A stretch of 64,000 nt of DNA from Exiguobacterium sp. s146 (GTDB taxonomy: Bacteria > Bacillota > Bacilli > Exiguobacteriales > Exiguobacteriaceae): contig NZ_JACSMA010000005.1 in the NCBI RefSeq assembly GCF_018618415.1, forward strand, positions 1 through 64,000. The letters are read 5' to 3'. Every line of letters begins with the position of its first letter. Position 1 is the first letter of the stretch. The notes under the pieces are model-generated. The model did no database searches and was not told the DNA's origin. It saw only the letters and a list, made by a program, of their open reading frames with translations. A program made the translations under genes and the position numbers. Below, one piece after another: positions 15,262 through 23,699 of this stretch.

Positions 15262-17226
15262 TCACTCCTTTTTCTTCATGTTGTCAGATTTCGGTGGCGA
15301 GGTCGGATAGATCCGTCGCGACTCTTCATGATTCTGTGTATGACGGTGCGTCTGATTCTCTCGGACCTGTTCGATGACCTCGGTCTCGACGTCGAACACG
15401 GTGTCCTGATGGATGGTCCGTCGGGCGCGTCCTTGGCGTTTTTCTGTAGCCGCATCACTCGAGTCCCTCGTAGATGACGAAGACGAGGATGAGTCGCCTG
15501 AAGGTGGTACCTCACGAGGTGTCGGTGTCGTCACGTCATCTCTGTCTACTGATTCATTGTGACGACGGCCTGGTCCGGATGCGGCATCGATGGACCCGGT
15601 GACCGGTTCGAGAGCCGACGAAGCCGGGATTGGAGCATGATGACCTGAACTTGAATGGTCGTGAATCGACTCCGGTCTCTGCGTCTCCGATGATGTTGTT
15701 TGGTAGTCGGGTCCACGCTCAATATTCGATTTCGGATTCGTCGCATGGATCGATTCGGGAGACGTGCGGCCCGATGCTTCCTTCCCGTGTGGAGAACCTT
15801 GCGTTTCCAGTTCTGATTCTTGACCACTGATTGGTTGCGCAACGTCCTTCGGATTTGTCGGATTCTCTTGGTCGGTCTGCGTGCGACTGGCGGTTTGATT
15901 CGCCTGGTCGAACTCATTCGAATCAATCTGTCGCTCATTGTCCATCCTTTGTGGAGCTTGGCTCGCCGCACTAAGCGGTGAACCATTCTGAAGAACGGAG
16001 TTTGAATCCATCCGTGTCGTCGCGGCCTCATGGAGCGATGGCATCTTTGGTGTGCCTTGTGTGGCACGCGCGACCTTCGAGACGGCGTGGGCACCTGCCG
16101 AAGTCACGCCTTTCCCAGCGGCATAGGCGCCGAGCGCAACACCCCAGCCCCGTTTGAGTCCGGCATCGATCCCAAACAGCCGCTCGACCATGTTCGGTCC
16201 ATCAATCAAGGCGACCGAGAAGGCGATGAGGGCAATCAGGTAGGCGAACCCGTCCAACGTCTCTGCGAGATAGGCGGTCCCAATCGTGTACAACTTGATG
16301 GAGACGAAGATCAGGATGATCACGAGGAACGTGTTCAAAATGCTCTGGATGACCTTCTTCGTCTTTTGGCCACTGTGTAGGTCAGCCGGTGCAACGAGAA
16401 TCGCCAGGACATAGTTGAAGGCAAGCTCGAACGAGAGACGCGCCAGTTTATAAGCAATGGAAAACAGCGTGAAGCCCATGATCCCGAGCGTCACGAAGAT
16501 GGTCAACCAGTTCGGCTGATAGCGGTAGTAATACTGGTTGTTCCATTCGACGCCACTTTGATCGAGTTTACCGAGACTTGTCTCTTTTCCGTTCCATAGA
16601 ATATAGGACTCGGCCAATTTGTTTCCGGTTGCCGATAAGTCATAGTTGTTCTTGTCGAAAATTTCATTAATTCGGATATTATCAATCAACTCAGTCGGAA
16701 TGGCATTTAATGATTCGCCTGTATTAGCATCAAAATTCTTCGAATCGTGCTCAATCAAATCATGTACATTCCGCTTTAAGATACTCTCAGATAATGAGGC
16801 TTCACCGTCGTAAAGCGAGTCTGTTCCGATTTCTGCGATTGCCTCATCAGAGAACTCCTGAATCCGGCTCATAGTTGGTGAAAGTAAACCTAAGATCAAT
16901 AGTGTGATGAACAGGTTGATCAAAAAACTCTCACGTTCAAATTTCTTTTGGAAAATCAACAAGTACCCAGTGAACAAGAAACTTCCTGCTAAAAGAACAT
17001 ACAAAAAAGGTTGAATCGTAAGAACGAATTCAACCACTTGTTCATTATTGAAGAATGTATTGGTTAATAGGATTTGATTCGTGATTGATTCAAGGCCGTC
17101 AATCAAGACTGATAGTCCTCTGACAAGAATCCATCCCATTGAGCGCAGTGCGTCATTGACCATACTACTTATTTGGAGTACATCTTCGTATTCCTGTAAT
17201 TTGGTGATTAAATCGGAATCAGTCAT
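15262..17226 (-). CDS. VirB6-like polytopic channel protein
   Basis: A 654-residue integral membrane protein. Residues 1-380 contain an amphipathic N-terminal region and about six membrane helices (near 65-85, 103-120, 240-258, 265-285, 295-312 and 325-345), with a loop between the second and third. The C-terminal 270 residues are a hydrophilic, Ser/Pro/Gln-rich disordered tail. Layout and size match the CD3337/EF1877-type mobilome membrane proteins that act as the VirB6 core of Gram-positive mating channels. The 5' third is more AT-rich than the rest of the operon, which may mark recombination between related plasmids. It lies between the lipoprotein gene and the VirB3-like gene. Confidence 0.8.
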   Translation of the reverse strand: MTDSDLITKLQEYEDVLQISSMVNDALRSMGWILVRGLSVLIDGLESITNQILLTNTFFNNEQVVEFVLTIQPFLYVLLAGSFLFTGYLLIFQKKFERESFLINLFITLLILGLLSPTMSRIQEFSDEAIAEIGTDSLYDGEASLSESILKRNVHDLIEHDSKNFDANTGESLNAIPTELIDNIRINEIFDKNNYDLSATGNKLAESYILWNGKETSLGKLDQSGVEWNNQYYYRYQPNWLTIFVTLGIMGFTLFSIAYKLARLSFELAFNYVLAILVAPADLHSGQKTKKVIQSILNTFLVIILIFVSIKLYTIGTAYLAETLDGFAYLIALIAFSVALIDGPNMVERLFGIDAGLKRGWGVALGAYAAGKGVTSAGAHAVSKVARATQGTPKMPSLHEAATTRMDSNSVLQNGSPLSAASQAPQRMDNERQIDSNEFDQANQTASRTQTDQENPTNPKDVAQPISGQESELETQGSPHGKEASGRTSPESIHATNPKSNIERGPDYQTTSSETQRPESIHDHSSSGHHAPIPASSALEPVTGSIDAASGPGRRHNESVDRDDVTTPTPREVPPSGDSSSSSSSTRDSSDAATEKRQGRARRTIHQDTVFDVETEVIEQVRENQTHRHTQNHEESRRIYPTSPPKSDNMKKKE

Positions 17227-17241
17227 TGAAAGACCCCCAAT

Positions 17242-17658
17242 CTACTGAGTCCTAGTAAAGAAGTCTGCTAACTGTTGTTCGTAATTATCCGCCGTCAACA
17301 TTCCAACATTGATTTCATCTGTGATGTTTCCATCTTGAATCGAGTATAGAACGGCACCTTTTAGTTCGTCAGTGTATTCAAAGTTACCACGATCGACAAG
17401 TTCCTCGCCATCTGGCTGAAACGTATTATAGAGCGTGACTTGTTGACTCTCTTCGTTCGCTACCTCTTTTACGAATTCAACGAACTCTTCGAATTCACCA
17501 TCTTCTTCTTTTACAATCAGCAAATAATCATCCTCTTCGGCTGTCATGATCTTCTCAACGTGTTCAATATCACGTTGAACCAAAGACTCATTGGAATTTG
17601 AGCAAGCTCCAAGTAAAAACAAGCTGATTCCTAAAGTACCCGCAAGTAGTTTCCTCAT
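17242..17658 (-). CDS. Transfer-operon lipoprotein, possibly thioredoxin-like
   Basis: A 138-residue protein with a lipoprotein signal and lipobox LLGAC (Cys19). The mature part (YLLIVKEEDGEFEEFVEFVKEV ... QQVTLYNTF ... GNFEYTDELKGAVLYSIQDGNI) follows a beta-alpha-beta order like small thioredoxin-fold proteins, but no CxxC pair is present, so a redox role is unlikely. Lipoproteins of this kind occur in Gram-positive transfer operons beside VirB6 and VirD4 genes and probably help to build the outer part of the channel. It is acidic and AT-richer than its neighbours. Confidence 0.6.
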   Translation of the reverse strand: MRKLLAGTLGISLFLLGACSNSNESLVQRDIEHVEKIMTAEEDDYLLIVKEEDGEFEEFVEFVKEVANEESQQVTLYNTFQPDGEELVDRGNFEYTDELKGAVLYSIQDGNITDEINVGMLTADNYEQQLADFFTRTQ

Positions 17659-17674
17659 AACGTTTACCCCTCCG

Positions 17675-17917
17675 TCAGACGATTTTCCCCTTCAATAGAT
17701 CCGCGACTTTTAAGTTGACGCGGAAGTCGAACTTATCTATTAGTGTAACAGTTTTTGGGGTGTCTGAGGTGTCGTCCTGATAGACGGTCAGAAAGCCATC
17801 GGTCGTCTGGATATTGAGCACGTCGCCCCGTTCGAGGCGGACGCGTTGCGTCTCGATGATCCTCGCGACGACACGCAATTCGTTCTGAATTCGCTTCTCT
17901 CTCGCACTCTCGGCCAT
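17675..17917 (-). CDS. Small hypothetical transfer protein, 80 aa
   Basis: A soluble protein with a helical, basic N-terminus (REKRIQNELRVVARIIETQRVRLERGDVL) followed by a small beta-rich half (LNIQTTDGFLTVYQDD ... KTVTLIDKFDFRVNL). It is packed between virD4 (16 bp) and the lipoprotein gene (16 bp), so co-transcription is clear. No family recognised. Confidence 0.6.
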   Translation of the reverse strand: MAESAREKRIQNELRVVARIIETQRVRLERGDVLNIQTTDGFLTVYQDDTSDTPKTVTLIDKFDFRVNLKVADLLKGKIV

Positions 17918-17933
17918 GGGTTCGGCCTCCTCT

Positions 17934-20303
17934 CTACGGTGTACCTTGCTTCAGTTTCTCGAGTCGCTTCGCGATCATCGTGCTCAAAAAGCTCTTCTGG
18001 CTGTCGGTAACGTCGTAAACTCCTACGTTCAGGTTCGTCTCGAACTCAGGGAGGGACATCCCACCGATGTCATGTCCTTCGAACATCGAGCGGAGGATGC
18101 TGTCCTGCAGCACATCTCGTACCGTCAAGGACTTAGACTTATCTTCCTGATTCGATGGAGCGTTGATTTCCGTCTCGTCCTCTTTCTTCGCAAAACGGAT
18201 ACGAATCTGTTCGAAGTCGAGACCGGCGTGACGGCATGGGATGTCGATGTCATGCAGGGAGCGGTCCGTGTCGAAGTCGTCCGTCAGGTATTCATAACGG
18301 TACTTCATCGCCGTCTTGCCGCTCAGGAAGATTGGATACGACTGGATGCGTCGTTTCTTCGTGTCCTGACGCTTGATGACACGGATGATGAGCATCTCGC
18401 CTTCCTTAAGCCCCATGACCTCGGTCGCTGTCATGAGCCGGCGGCCGTCCACATTCTCCGTCTTCGATTTTTTGAGCGAGAACGTCTGACCGGACCGCGA
18501 TTTCGTGACGATGGTCGCCTCACCGAGCTTCTTCGAGATTAGTTCGGCGGTCGACTCGTCCGCGGTCAACAGATAGTGTGTGTTCCCGCAGTTGCCGTCA
18601 ATCGTCTTCCAATCCTCACCGTATAGATTCTCGAGCTGAGAGTAGGCCTGGATCACGAGGTTGAAGCGCATGTTGCGCCCGAGACAGACCGTGATGATGT
18701 TGGCCATACCCTCGATTGGCGGCATGTTGCCGAACTCATCGAGTAAGAAGACGACTTGGCGCTCGCATTTGCCTTGTTTCGTCTGCGAGGCGACCCGGGC
18801 GAGCGCCGTGTATACCTGTTTGATGTAGAGCGACGCGATGACGTTGAATGTCGGGTCATAGTCTGGGACGATGAGGAACACCGCCACAGGACGGAGCTGG
18901 TGCATCACCTCACGAATCTGTATCATCTCATCGATTGCGTAACGGAAACGTCCACTCTCCTCGTCATGCGCTTCTAGCTGGATCGTCGCAGTGCTTGAGT
19001 CGGTCGAGATTTGAACGGCGTCTCCGGTTCTAAGTGACGACGCGTGGTACACGATGAAGCTGCCATCGTCGTCGGTCGTGAGCGCATGGGTCGTCCCATC
19101 GGGAAACGTGAACGTGAGTCGTGTTAGTGGCTCCGCCCGTCCGCTGATCCAGCGGTTGAATCCGATGCGTCGCATGTCGAGCGAGTTCATCGACGTCAGC
19201 TTTCCGGTCCCGTTCAACGTGAAGATCCCGAGTTTCGCATTCGTATTGGCCAGGATACTAGCCCGTGTCTGGCCACCCGAGAAGTGGAGCGTCGCGAACT
19301 GGAGCCGGGCGGGATGGTTCTCCGGGAATCGCTGAAAGAACTCGTCGAGCGCGGAGATTTCCTGTCCTTGTCGCGTCACCACCGTCCGTGATCCTAAATC
19401 CGAGAGCATGAGGGCGACGTTGTACATGTTGATCTTCTCCGGTGTGTCCTTCGCCTCTTCACAGAGCCCGAGGATGAGCGCCGTACACAGGTCGATTGAC
19501 GAGTTGGCCCAGAACGGGTCCCGTGCCTTCGGGTCATGGTACAACATGAACGCGACCGAGCGTGCATACTGTTGGGCGAGTGAATAGTTCTCCTCGAGGA
19601 ATGCGTCAATCGTCAGTTGCAACAGGTTGTACGACATCGATTGGAGCGGGTTCATCAGGTTCAACACCTCGACCTGATAACCGCGTTGCTCGAGCGTCTC
19701 CTTCGAGGCGGCGAAGAGCTCACCTTTCGGGTCGTTGATGATCAGGCTCGCTTGGTCACGCGCCCGGCTGTATAGATCGATCGTCGAAAAGACGAACGTC
19801 TCGCCTTTCCCGGATCGGGTCGTCCCGATGACGAGGTTATTGACGGGCGAGTCGTCGATGAATAGCTCGTTCTTGACTCGTCCGACGGGGACACCACCTG
19901 ATCCTTTATATTGTTTCTTCCGGTCCGGGACGCGACGATACTGTTGTTTCAATTCATCGAATGAGGTGAAGCGGGCGCTCCCTTTCTGATTCTGTCGCAG
20001 ATCCCGGAAGTTCAGCCATACCTTGCCGAACACGACCAATCCGATGAACAGACTGAACGCGATCAGTCCGATCAAGACGGTCGAAGAGGGAAGACTCACC
20101 TCCAAGAACAAAGAGGGTGAGAGCGTCGGAATCGTCGCCCCGGCCAACAGCCCTTCTTTTAGAATTGGGGTCATGATTTGTCGAATGATGTTGTAGACCC
20201 CGTTCAGCAGATAAAAAAGCCCGGCCGGTACCACCAACAGGCAGAACAGGGCGGGGAAAACCAGACGTATCGGAAATCGTGGTGATAGAGACCAAGTTCT
20301 CAA
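17934..20303 (-). CDS. virD4: VirD4-like coupling protein
   Basis: A 789-residue type IV coupling protein that brings the relaxase-DNA complex to the channel. Two N-terminal membrane segments (about 14-34 and 74-95) precede the ATPase. Walker A is GTTRSGKGET (160-169), followed by LIINDPKGELF, and Walker B is VVFLLDEFGNMP (517-528). Residues about 385-465 are a beta-rich insertion (SGRAEPLTRLTFTFPDG, then alternating strands) between the ATPase halves. It reads like a small Ig/FN3-like domain and may be a recognition module of this Firmicute subgroup. Family identity is firm; the role of the insertion is open. The upstream gene ends 14 bp before the start. Confidence 0.92.
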   Translation of the reverse strand: MRTWSLSPRFPIRLVFPALFCLLVVPAGLFYLLNGVYNIIRQIMTPILKEGLLAGATIPTLSPSLFLEVSLPSSTVLIGLIAFSLFIGLVVFGKVWLNFRDLRQNQKGSARFTSFDELKQQYRRVPDRKKQYKGSGGVPVGRVKNELFIDDSPVNNLVIGTTRSGKGETFVFSTIDLYSRARDQASLIINDPKGELFAASKETLEQRGYQVEVLNLMNPLQSMSYNLLQLTIDAFLEENYSLAQQYARSVAFMLYHDPKARDPFWANSSIDLCTALILGLCEEAKDTPEKINMYNVALMLSDLGSRTVVTRQGQEISALDEFFQRFPENHPARLQFATLHFSGGQTRASILANTNAKLGIFTLNGTGKLTSMNSLDMRRIGFNRWISGRAEPLTRLTFTFPDGTTHALTTDDDGSFIVYHASSLRTGDAVQISTDSSTATIQLEAHDEESGRFRYAIDEMIQIREVMHQLRPVAVFLIVPDYDPTFNVIASLYIKQVYTALARVASQTKQGKCERQVVFLLDEFGNMPPIEGMANIITVCLGRNMRFNLVIQAYSQLENLYGEDWKTIDGNCGNTHYLLTADESTAELISKKLGEATIVTKSRSGQTFSLKKSKTENVDGRRLMTATEVMGLKEGEMLIIRVIKRQDTKKRRIQSYPIFLSGKTAMKYRYEYLTDDFDTDRSLHDIDIPCRHAGLDFEQIRIRFAKKEDETEINAPSNQEDKSKSLTVRDVLQDSILRSMFEGHDIGGMSLPEFETNLNVGVYDVTDSQKSFLSTMIAKRLEKLKQGTP

Positions 20304-20317
20304 TTATTTCACCTACC

Positions 20318-21418
20318 TTAATCTAAATAAAGAGTTGTTTCTAGGTCAGTTTCTTTAGTAGCGATAGCGGCTTGAATCTTCTCACGTGCCGAGGTGTCCT
20401 TGCTAGAGGTCTTCTTCAGTTTCTCGTTCAGTCCGTCGATGGTGGCCGTGATATTTTGGTATTTGTCGACTTTTTCTTGTGCGGCAGAGTCGTTCGTCTT
20501 GGACGCCCATTCGTTTGCAGATTCGATGTCTCCGAGATAAAGATAGGCAGTCACTTTCGCAGAGACGCGTGGAGCGGTCCATTCCACGTCATCCGTCTTG
20601 GCGACGGTCTTATGGTTCCGTTCCAGTACGGCGATATCGAACGCGCCCTCATCGGTCGGATGTGATGCTTGGAAGTCCTGGAGCCGTTCCAACTTTTCCT
20701 TATCGGATAGGTGAAGCCCGGCCAGCTTCGTCTCAATCAGGATCGGGTCATCTGTGAGTTCGAGCGCTTTCTGGTCTTTTCCTTCCGCAAGATAAAGATC
20801 GATCAATAGGGCATCCTCTTCCTCGGACCGGTCTTTCCGTTCCAATAAATCGATGAGCGAGGATTCCTCACCTTGGAGCGCCTGCTCGTAAGCATTCAGC
20901 CACGTATGTTCGCCACCGGTCCCCTGTTCGGCGTGTGCCTCTTTATCGATGAACCATTGCGCGGCAGTGAACAGTGAGGTGAATAGAATCCCGACCGTGG
21001 CCGCCCCGTAGATGAGGCGACGCTGTAGTCGGGTCAGGCGTGACTGATAGGTCGACGACACAATCGGGTTTGATTTGATGGAATGGCTCTTATAGTCGTC
21101 CGGTGTCTCGGACTCGATCTCGTCGAGGAGCCACATCTTCTTCGCGTTATCCTCTTTCTTCGTTCGAATCCGTTGTATCCGGTCCTTCACCTGATGATAC
21201 AGGTTCGGATAGGTGCCTTCGGACCCGAACGTGAACGTGCCTCGATAGAGCAGCTCGTCTTTCTGGTCGAAGAGCCGGAAGTCACCGGAGCAGTTCGTCC
21301 CTTCCTCGCTACGTGCCTGGTGCAGATTATGGGTCACAACGACCGCCTCGGCGAAGGGGAGTCGTTCATAGTTCTGGATCCGTGTGTCCGGCACGTCGGT
21401 GAATCGTACAAACAGCAT
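20318..21418 (-). CDS. Single-pass membrane protein of the transfer operon, 366 aa
   Basis: The protein has a cytoplasmic N-terminal domain of about 130 residues, one membrane helix (about 133-157, LIYGAATVGILFTSLFTAAQW) and a C-terminal helical domain. The C-terminal repeats (HTWLNAYEQALQGEESSLIDLLERK, then DALLIDLYLAEGKDQKALELTDD) look like tetratricopeptide-type helical hairpins. This cytoplasmic-TM-helical layout recalls EssB/YukC-type scaffold proteins, but I claim only the topology. It is encoded between the pilin-like gene and virD4, so a structural role in the channel is likely. Confidence 0.6.
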   Translation of the reverse strand: MLFVRFTDVPDTRIQNYERLPFAEAVVVTHNLHQARSEEGTNCSGDFRLFDQKDELLYRGTFTFGSEGTYPNLYHQVKDRIQRIRTKKEDNAKKMWLLDEIESETPDDYKSHSIKSNPIVSSTYQSRLTRLQRRLIYGAATVGILFTSLFTAAQWFIDKEAHAEQGTGGEHTWLNAYEQALQGEESSLIDLLERKDRSEEEDALLIDLYLAEGKDQKALELTDDPILIETKLAGLHLSDKEKLERLQDFQASHPTDEGAFDIAVLERNHKTVAKTDDVEWTAPRVSAKVTAYLYLGDIESANEWASKTNDSAAQEKVDKYQNITATIDGLNEKLKKTSSKDTSAREKIQAAIATKETDLETTLYLD

Positions 21419-21444
21419 CTCGTTCCTCCTCTCGTTTCAAGCAA

Positions 21445-21471
21445 CAAAAAAAGCCTTCCGATTGGAACGCT
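21445..21471 (-). terminator. Putative intrinsic terminator after the pilin-like gene
   Basis: On the minus strand, AGCGTTCC and GGAAGGCT pair around AATC with one internal mismatch, followed by seven T. It would end part of the transcripts after the pilin-like gene, raising pilin over the downstream genes. Confidence 0.6.
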
Positions 21472-21484
21472 GCGTGGATATGCA

Positions 21485-21709
21485 TTAGAATTTGATGTTC
21501 TGGTCGACCATCTCGGCGAGCGTGAACGCACCCATGACGATGATCAGGCCGACGGCGCCTCCAACGAGCCAACCGACGGCCTTCGAGCGACCTCGATCGC
21601 CGCCGAAGATGAAGTAGAAGCCCCCGATCGCGAAAGCGATGGCCGCGGCGATGACGGCGAGCCCCTGGAAGAACTGAAGTAAGCTGAGCCCTGTCTCATT
21701 GAGTCCCAT
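21485..21709 (-). CDS. VirB2/TrbC-like pilin or pore subunit
   Basis: A 74-residue protein with two hydrophobic helices (about 10-35 and 45-66) separated by a short basic loop (GGDRGRSKA). The pattern AVIAAAIAFAIGGFYFIFGG ... VGWLVGGAVGLIIVMGAFTLAEMV is typical of small VirB2-like or TrbC-like subunits of Gram-positive transfer systems. No long signal peptide is present, which is usual for the Firmicute forms. It is followed by a putative terminator, consistent with extra expression of a structural subunit. Confidence 0.75.
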   Translation of the reverse strand: MGLNETGLSLLQFFQGLAVIAAAIAFAIGGFYFIFGGDRGRSKAVGWLVGGAVGLIIVMGAFTLAEMVDQNIKF

Positions 21710-21721
21710 GTCGTTCCCTCC

Positions 21722-21904
21722 TTAGTCCTGGTGCGCCGGCGACTTGAAGCTGAGCTTCGCCTCGAGCGCCTCCATGATGAGTTCCTGGTTGTCCTGGATG
21801 ACCTGTTGATGCTGTTCGTCGAGCCATTCCTCATAATCCTTCCCACGGATGCGTAAAAGTTTCTCGGCGAAGCTACGGTTCTGTTTCTGTTCTTTTGATG
21901 CCAC
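21722..21904 (-). CDS. Small hypothetical transfer protein, 60 aa
   Basis: I place the start at a GTG (21902-21904) behind AAGGGAAGGAAG. The upstream in-frame ATGs have no ribosome-binding site and overlap the previous frame. The product (SFAEKLLRIRGKDYEEWLDEQHQQVIQDNQELIMEALEAKL) is a single long amphipathic helix. It lies 12 bp before the pilin-like gene. Function unknown; possibly a regulator or chaperone of the small membrane subunit. Confidence 0.55.
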   Translation of the reverse strand: MASKEQKQNRSFAEKLLRIRGKDYEEWLDEQHQQVIQDNQELIMEALEAKLSFKSPAHQD

Positions 21905-21951
21905 AGTACACACTTCCTTCCCTTGATCTCGTGATGTGCAGCAGCACATCA

Positions 21952-22194
21952 TTAAGGACAGTCGGATTCGGTGCGGTGGGTTTCTAGCCGTTCCCCCACG
22001 AACTCCACTCCTCGCTGAATCGAAGGAGCTGTACAGGGTTTTTCGATGACCCGGAACGATGCGGTGACCTTGTGGCGAGTTTTAGGCGACTCTCGCCGAA
22101 CCATCTGTGCGTAGATCCCGCTCACCCGGTCACTGGTGAGGGACACGCCGATATGTGATTGGAGGAGACCATCCTTAAGGATGTGCTGCTGCAT
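21952..22194 (-). CDS. Possible small protein, 80 aa
   Basis: An open frame that begins 9 bp after the stop of the XRE regulator and ends just before the small helical protein. No clear ribosome-binding site is visible, but spacing and codon use fit the operon. The sequence has two Cys (one at the extreme C-terminus) and a beta-rich centre (RHKVTASFRVIEKPC). It may be real or a chance frame. Confidence 0.35.
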   Translation of the reverse strand: MQQHILKDGLLQSHIGVSLTSDRVSGIYAQMVRRESPKTRHKVTASFRVIEKPCTAPSIQRGVEFVGERLETHRTESDCP

Positions 22195-22203
22195 CGATAT
22201 CGG

Positions 22204-22704
22204 TTACTGTCGGACTCTTTTCCGCTTCTTGACGTGGATGAGCTCGTCATCCGGGTTCTTGCGCTTGGCGAGCACGTGGGCGTCACAGACGACCGTGCGA
22301 ATCCGGTAATAGAGCTGCGTCAGCTGGACCGCCTCGCCGCTTCCCTTCTCGATGCCGATGAAGCCATGTAGCTCATACGTCTTCCCGTCGAACGTGCGGA
22401 CCGAGTCGGCCTGTGGCAGTTCCTTCAGATCGAACCGACGACGTTCGAGCTTAGTGACAGAATGTTTTGCCCCGTACCCGTATCCGAAGTCGATGGCGTC
22501 CCACGGGACCGTCGCGAGCGTGTGCCCGAATGCGCGGGCTAGGTGATCGATGTCCGCAATAGACGGTACCGAACGGTTTTGTTCATACTGGCTGATGGCG
22601 GGTTGTGAAATCTCTCCAAATGTCTTCTCTGACAGTTCGACCTGTGACCAGCCCGAGAGCCGGCGGTTCTCCTTCAACCACTCCCCGAATCGATACATAA
22701 GCAT
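22204..22704 (-). CDS. XRE-family regulator of the transfer region
   Basis: A 166-residue protein. Residues about 5-65 form an XRE HTH (FGEWLKENRRLSGWSQVELSEKT ... QPAISQYEQNRSVPSIADIDHLARAFGHTL). The remainder is a beta-rich domain (RRRFDLKELPQADSVRTFDGKTYELHGFIGIEKGSGEAVQLTQLYYRIR) and a basic tail that ends KKRKRVRQ. As the first gene of the long minus-strand transfer block, next to an inverted repeat at 22794, it is the obvious candidate for control of conjugation. Confidence 0.8.
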   Translation of the reverse strand: MLMYRFGEWLKENRRLSGWSQVELSEKTFGEISQPAISQYEQNRSVPSIADIDHLARAFGHTLATVPWDAIDFGYGYGAKHSVTKLERRRFDLKELPQADSVRTFDGKTYELHGFIGIEKGSGEAVQLTQLYYRIRTVVCDAHVLAKRKNPDDELIHVKKRKRVRQ

Positions 22705-22793
22705 TCCCCTTTCTGTAAACCAGAGCGGCGACCAAACAGATGTTTCCTTTTGTTGGTTCCAATATAACAGGGTTAGGAATAAAAATCATCAGT

Positions 22794-22811
22794 TTTCTGA
22801 TATGTCAGAAA
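22794..22811. promoter_or_regulatory. Inverted repeat between divergent XRE genes
   Basis: TTTCTGA-TATG-TCAGAAA lies in the 330-bp AT-rich gap between the XRE genes at 22204-22704 (-) and 23036 (+). It is a likely operator for one or both regulators. A TTGACG at 22820 with TGTATA 19 bp downstream could be a plus-strand promoter. I see nothing else in 22705-23035. Confidence 0.55.
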
Positions 22812-23035
22812 TTTTACAGTTGACGATTCTTGTCGAATCCGCTCTGTATAAGGATTCATAGGCAACAGTAACTCAATATTTTTTGTTTTGTAGCACAACT
22901 GTAAAAAAATAACGCTTTGAGTATAGAAAATTATGACAATTATTTTGATTTCAAGAGATTGTGGTAGGGTAGAGGAATAGAAGGATTCATAAAGAATAAG
23001 TGATGAAGAAAGTACTTTGATCGTGGGGTGAGCAA

Positions 23036-23257
23036 TTGGAATTGAACGAGGCAATCATCGAACGGATGAAGGAGCTCGCAGCGGAGCATGGTATGACGAT
23101 CCATCAAGTCATTCAAAAAGGGGGGTTGAATCAAGCAACAATCTCAGAACTAATGAGCGGACGAACCAAACATCCTAAAGTGAGCACAATTCAAAAATTT
23201 TGTGATGGACTTGGAATAAATTTAAATGATTTTTTTAATAGTGAGCGCTTTAATTAA
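23036..23257 (+). CDS. Small XRE-family DNA-binding protein, 73 aa
   Basis: The gene starts at a TTG behind GGGGTGAG; there is no ATG in frame near the beginning. The product is a single XRE/Cro HTH: NEAIIERMKELAAEHGMTIHQVIQKGGLNQATISELMSGRTKHPKVSTIQKFCDGLGINLNDFF. Such short proteins often repress divergent promoters. It is divergent from the transfer-region regulator and marks the start of the AT-rich island. Confidence 0.8.
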   Translation: MELNEAIIERMKELAAEHGMTIHQVIQKGGLNQATISELMSGRTKHPKVSTIQKFCDGLGINLNDFFNSERFN

Positions 23258-23699
23258 TTTTAATATGAATAGTATTAAATTTTATATCAATTGACACCTA
23301 GTCCGGACTGCTGTTTTGGTATTCTGTATTATTCTTTTTAAATGGAGAGTTAAATATAATATAAAAATTTTAGACGGCTTTAGTCCTGAATTCTAATGGG
23401 CTAAGGCCATTTGGTCGTTCTTGGTAGAAGTATTTGACTGAACCTATGTATCATCTATCACTGAGTCTGATTTAATACAGTTTTCTTTTTTCACATTTTA
23501 TTAAGAATCTCCGTACGGAGAATTTAGATTCTCTTCCGAAAGTATTTTCTCCGAGTTGGATAAGTTTCTTATGTGTTAATAAGAACTAATATTAACCTTT
23601 TAATGTATTTTTTTAAAAAATAGTTGTAAAAAAGAGGTATAAAGTGCAAAATTTAAATTAGCAAGTACATTGAGTTTAATACTTTGAGGAGGATAATTT
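23258..23699. other. AT-rich intergenic stretch
   Basis: These 440 bp contain no plausible gene. One weak hairpin (GGCTTTAG pairing with CTAAGGCC around 23373-23410, one G-T pair) may terminate the XRE gene. No confident promoter could be placed for the secreted protein that follows. Confidence 0.4.

Noticed and set aside
17934-20303. Intein in VirD4
   Set aside because: The inserted segment is too short and lacks the splice-junction Cys/Ser, His-Asn pattern.
22773-23054. Minus-strand 93-codon frame between the XRE genes
   Set aside because: It covers the operator region, has no ribosome-binding site and low-complexity composition.
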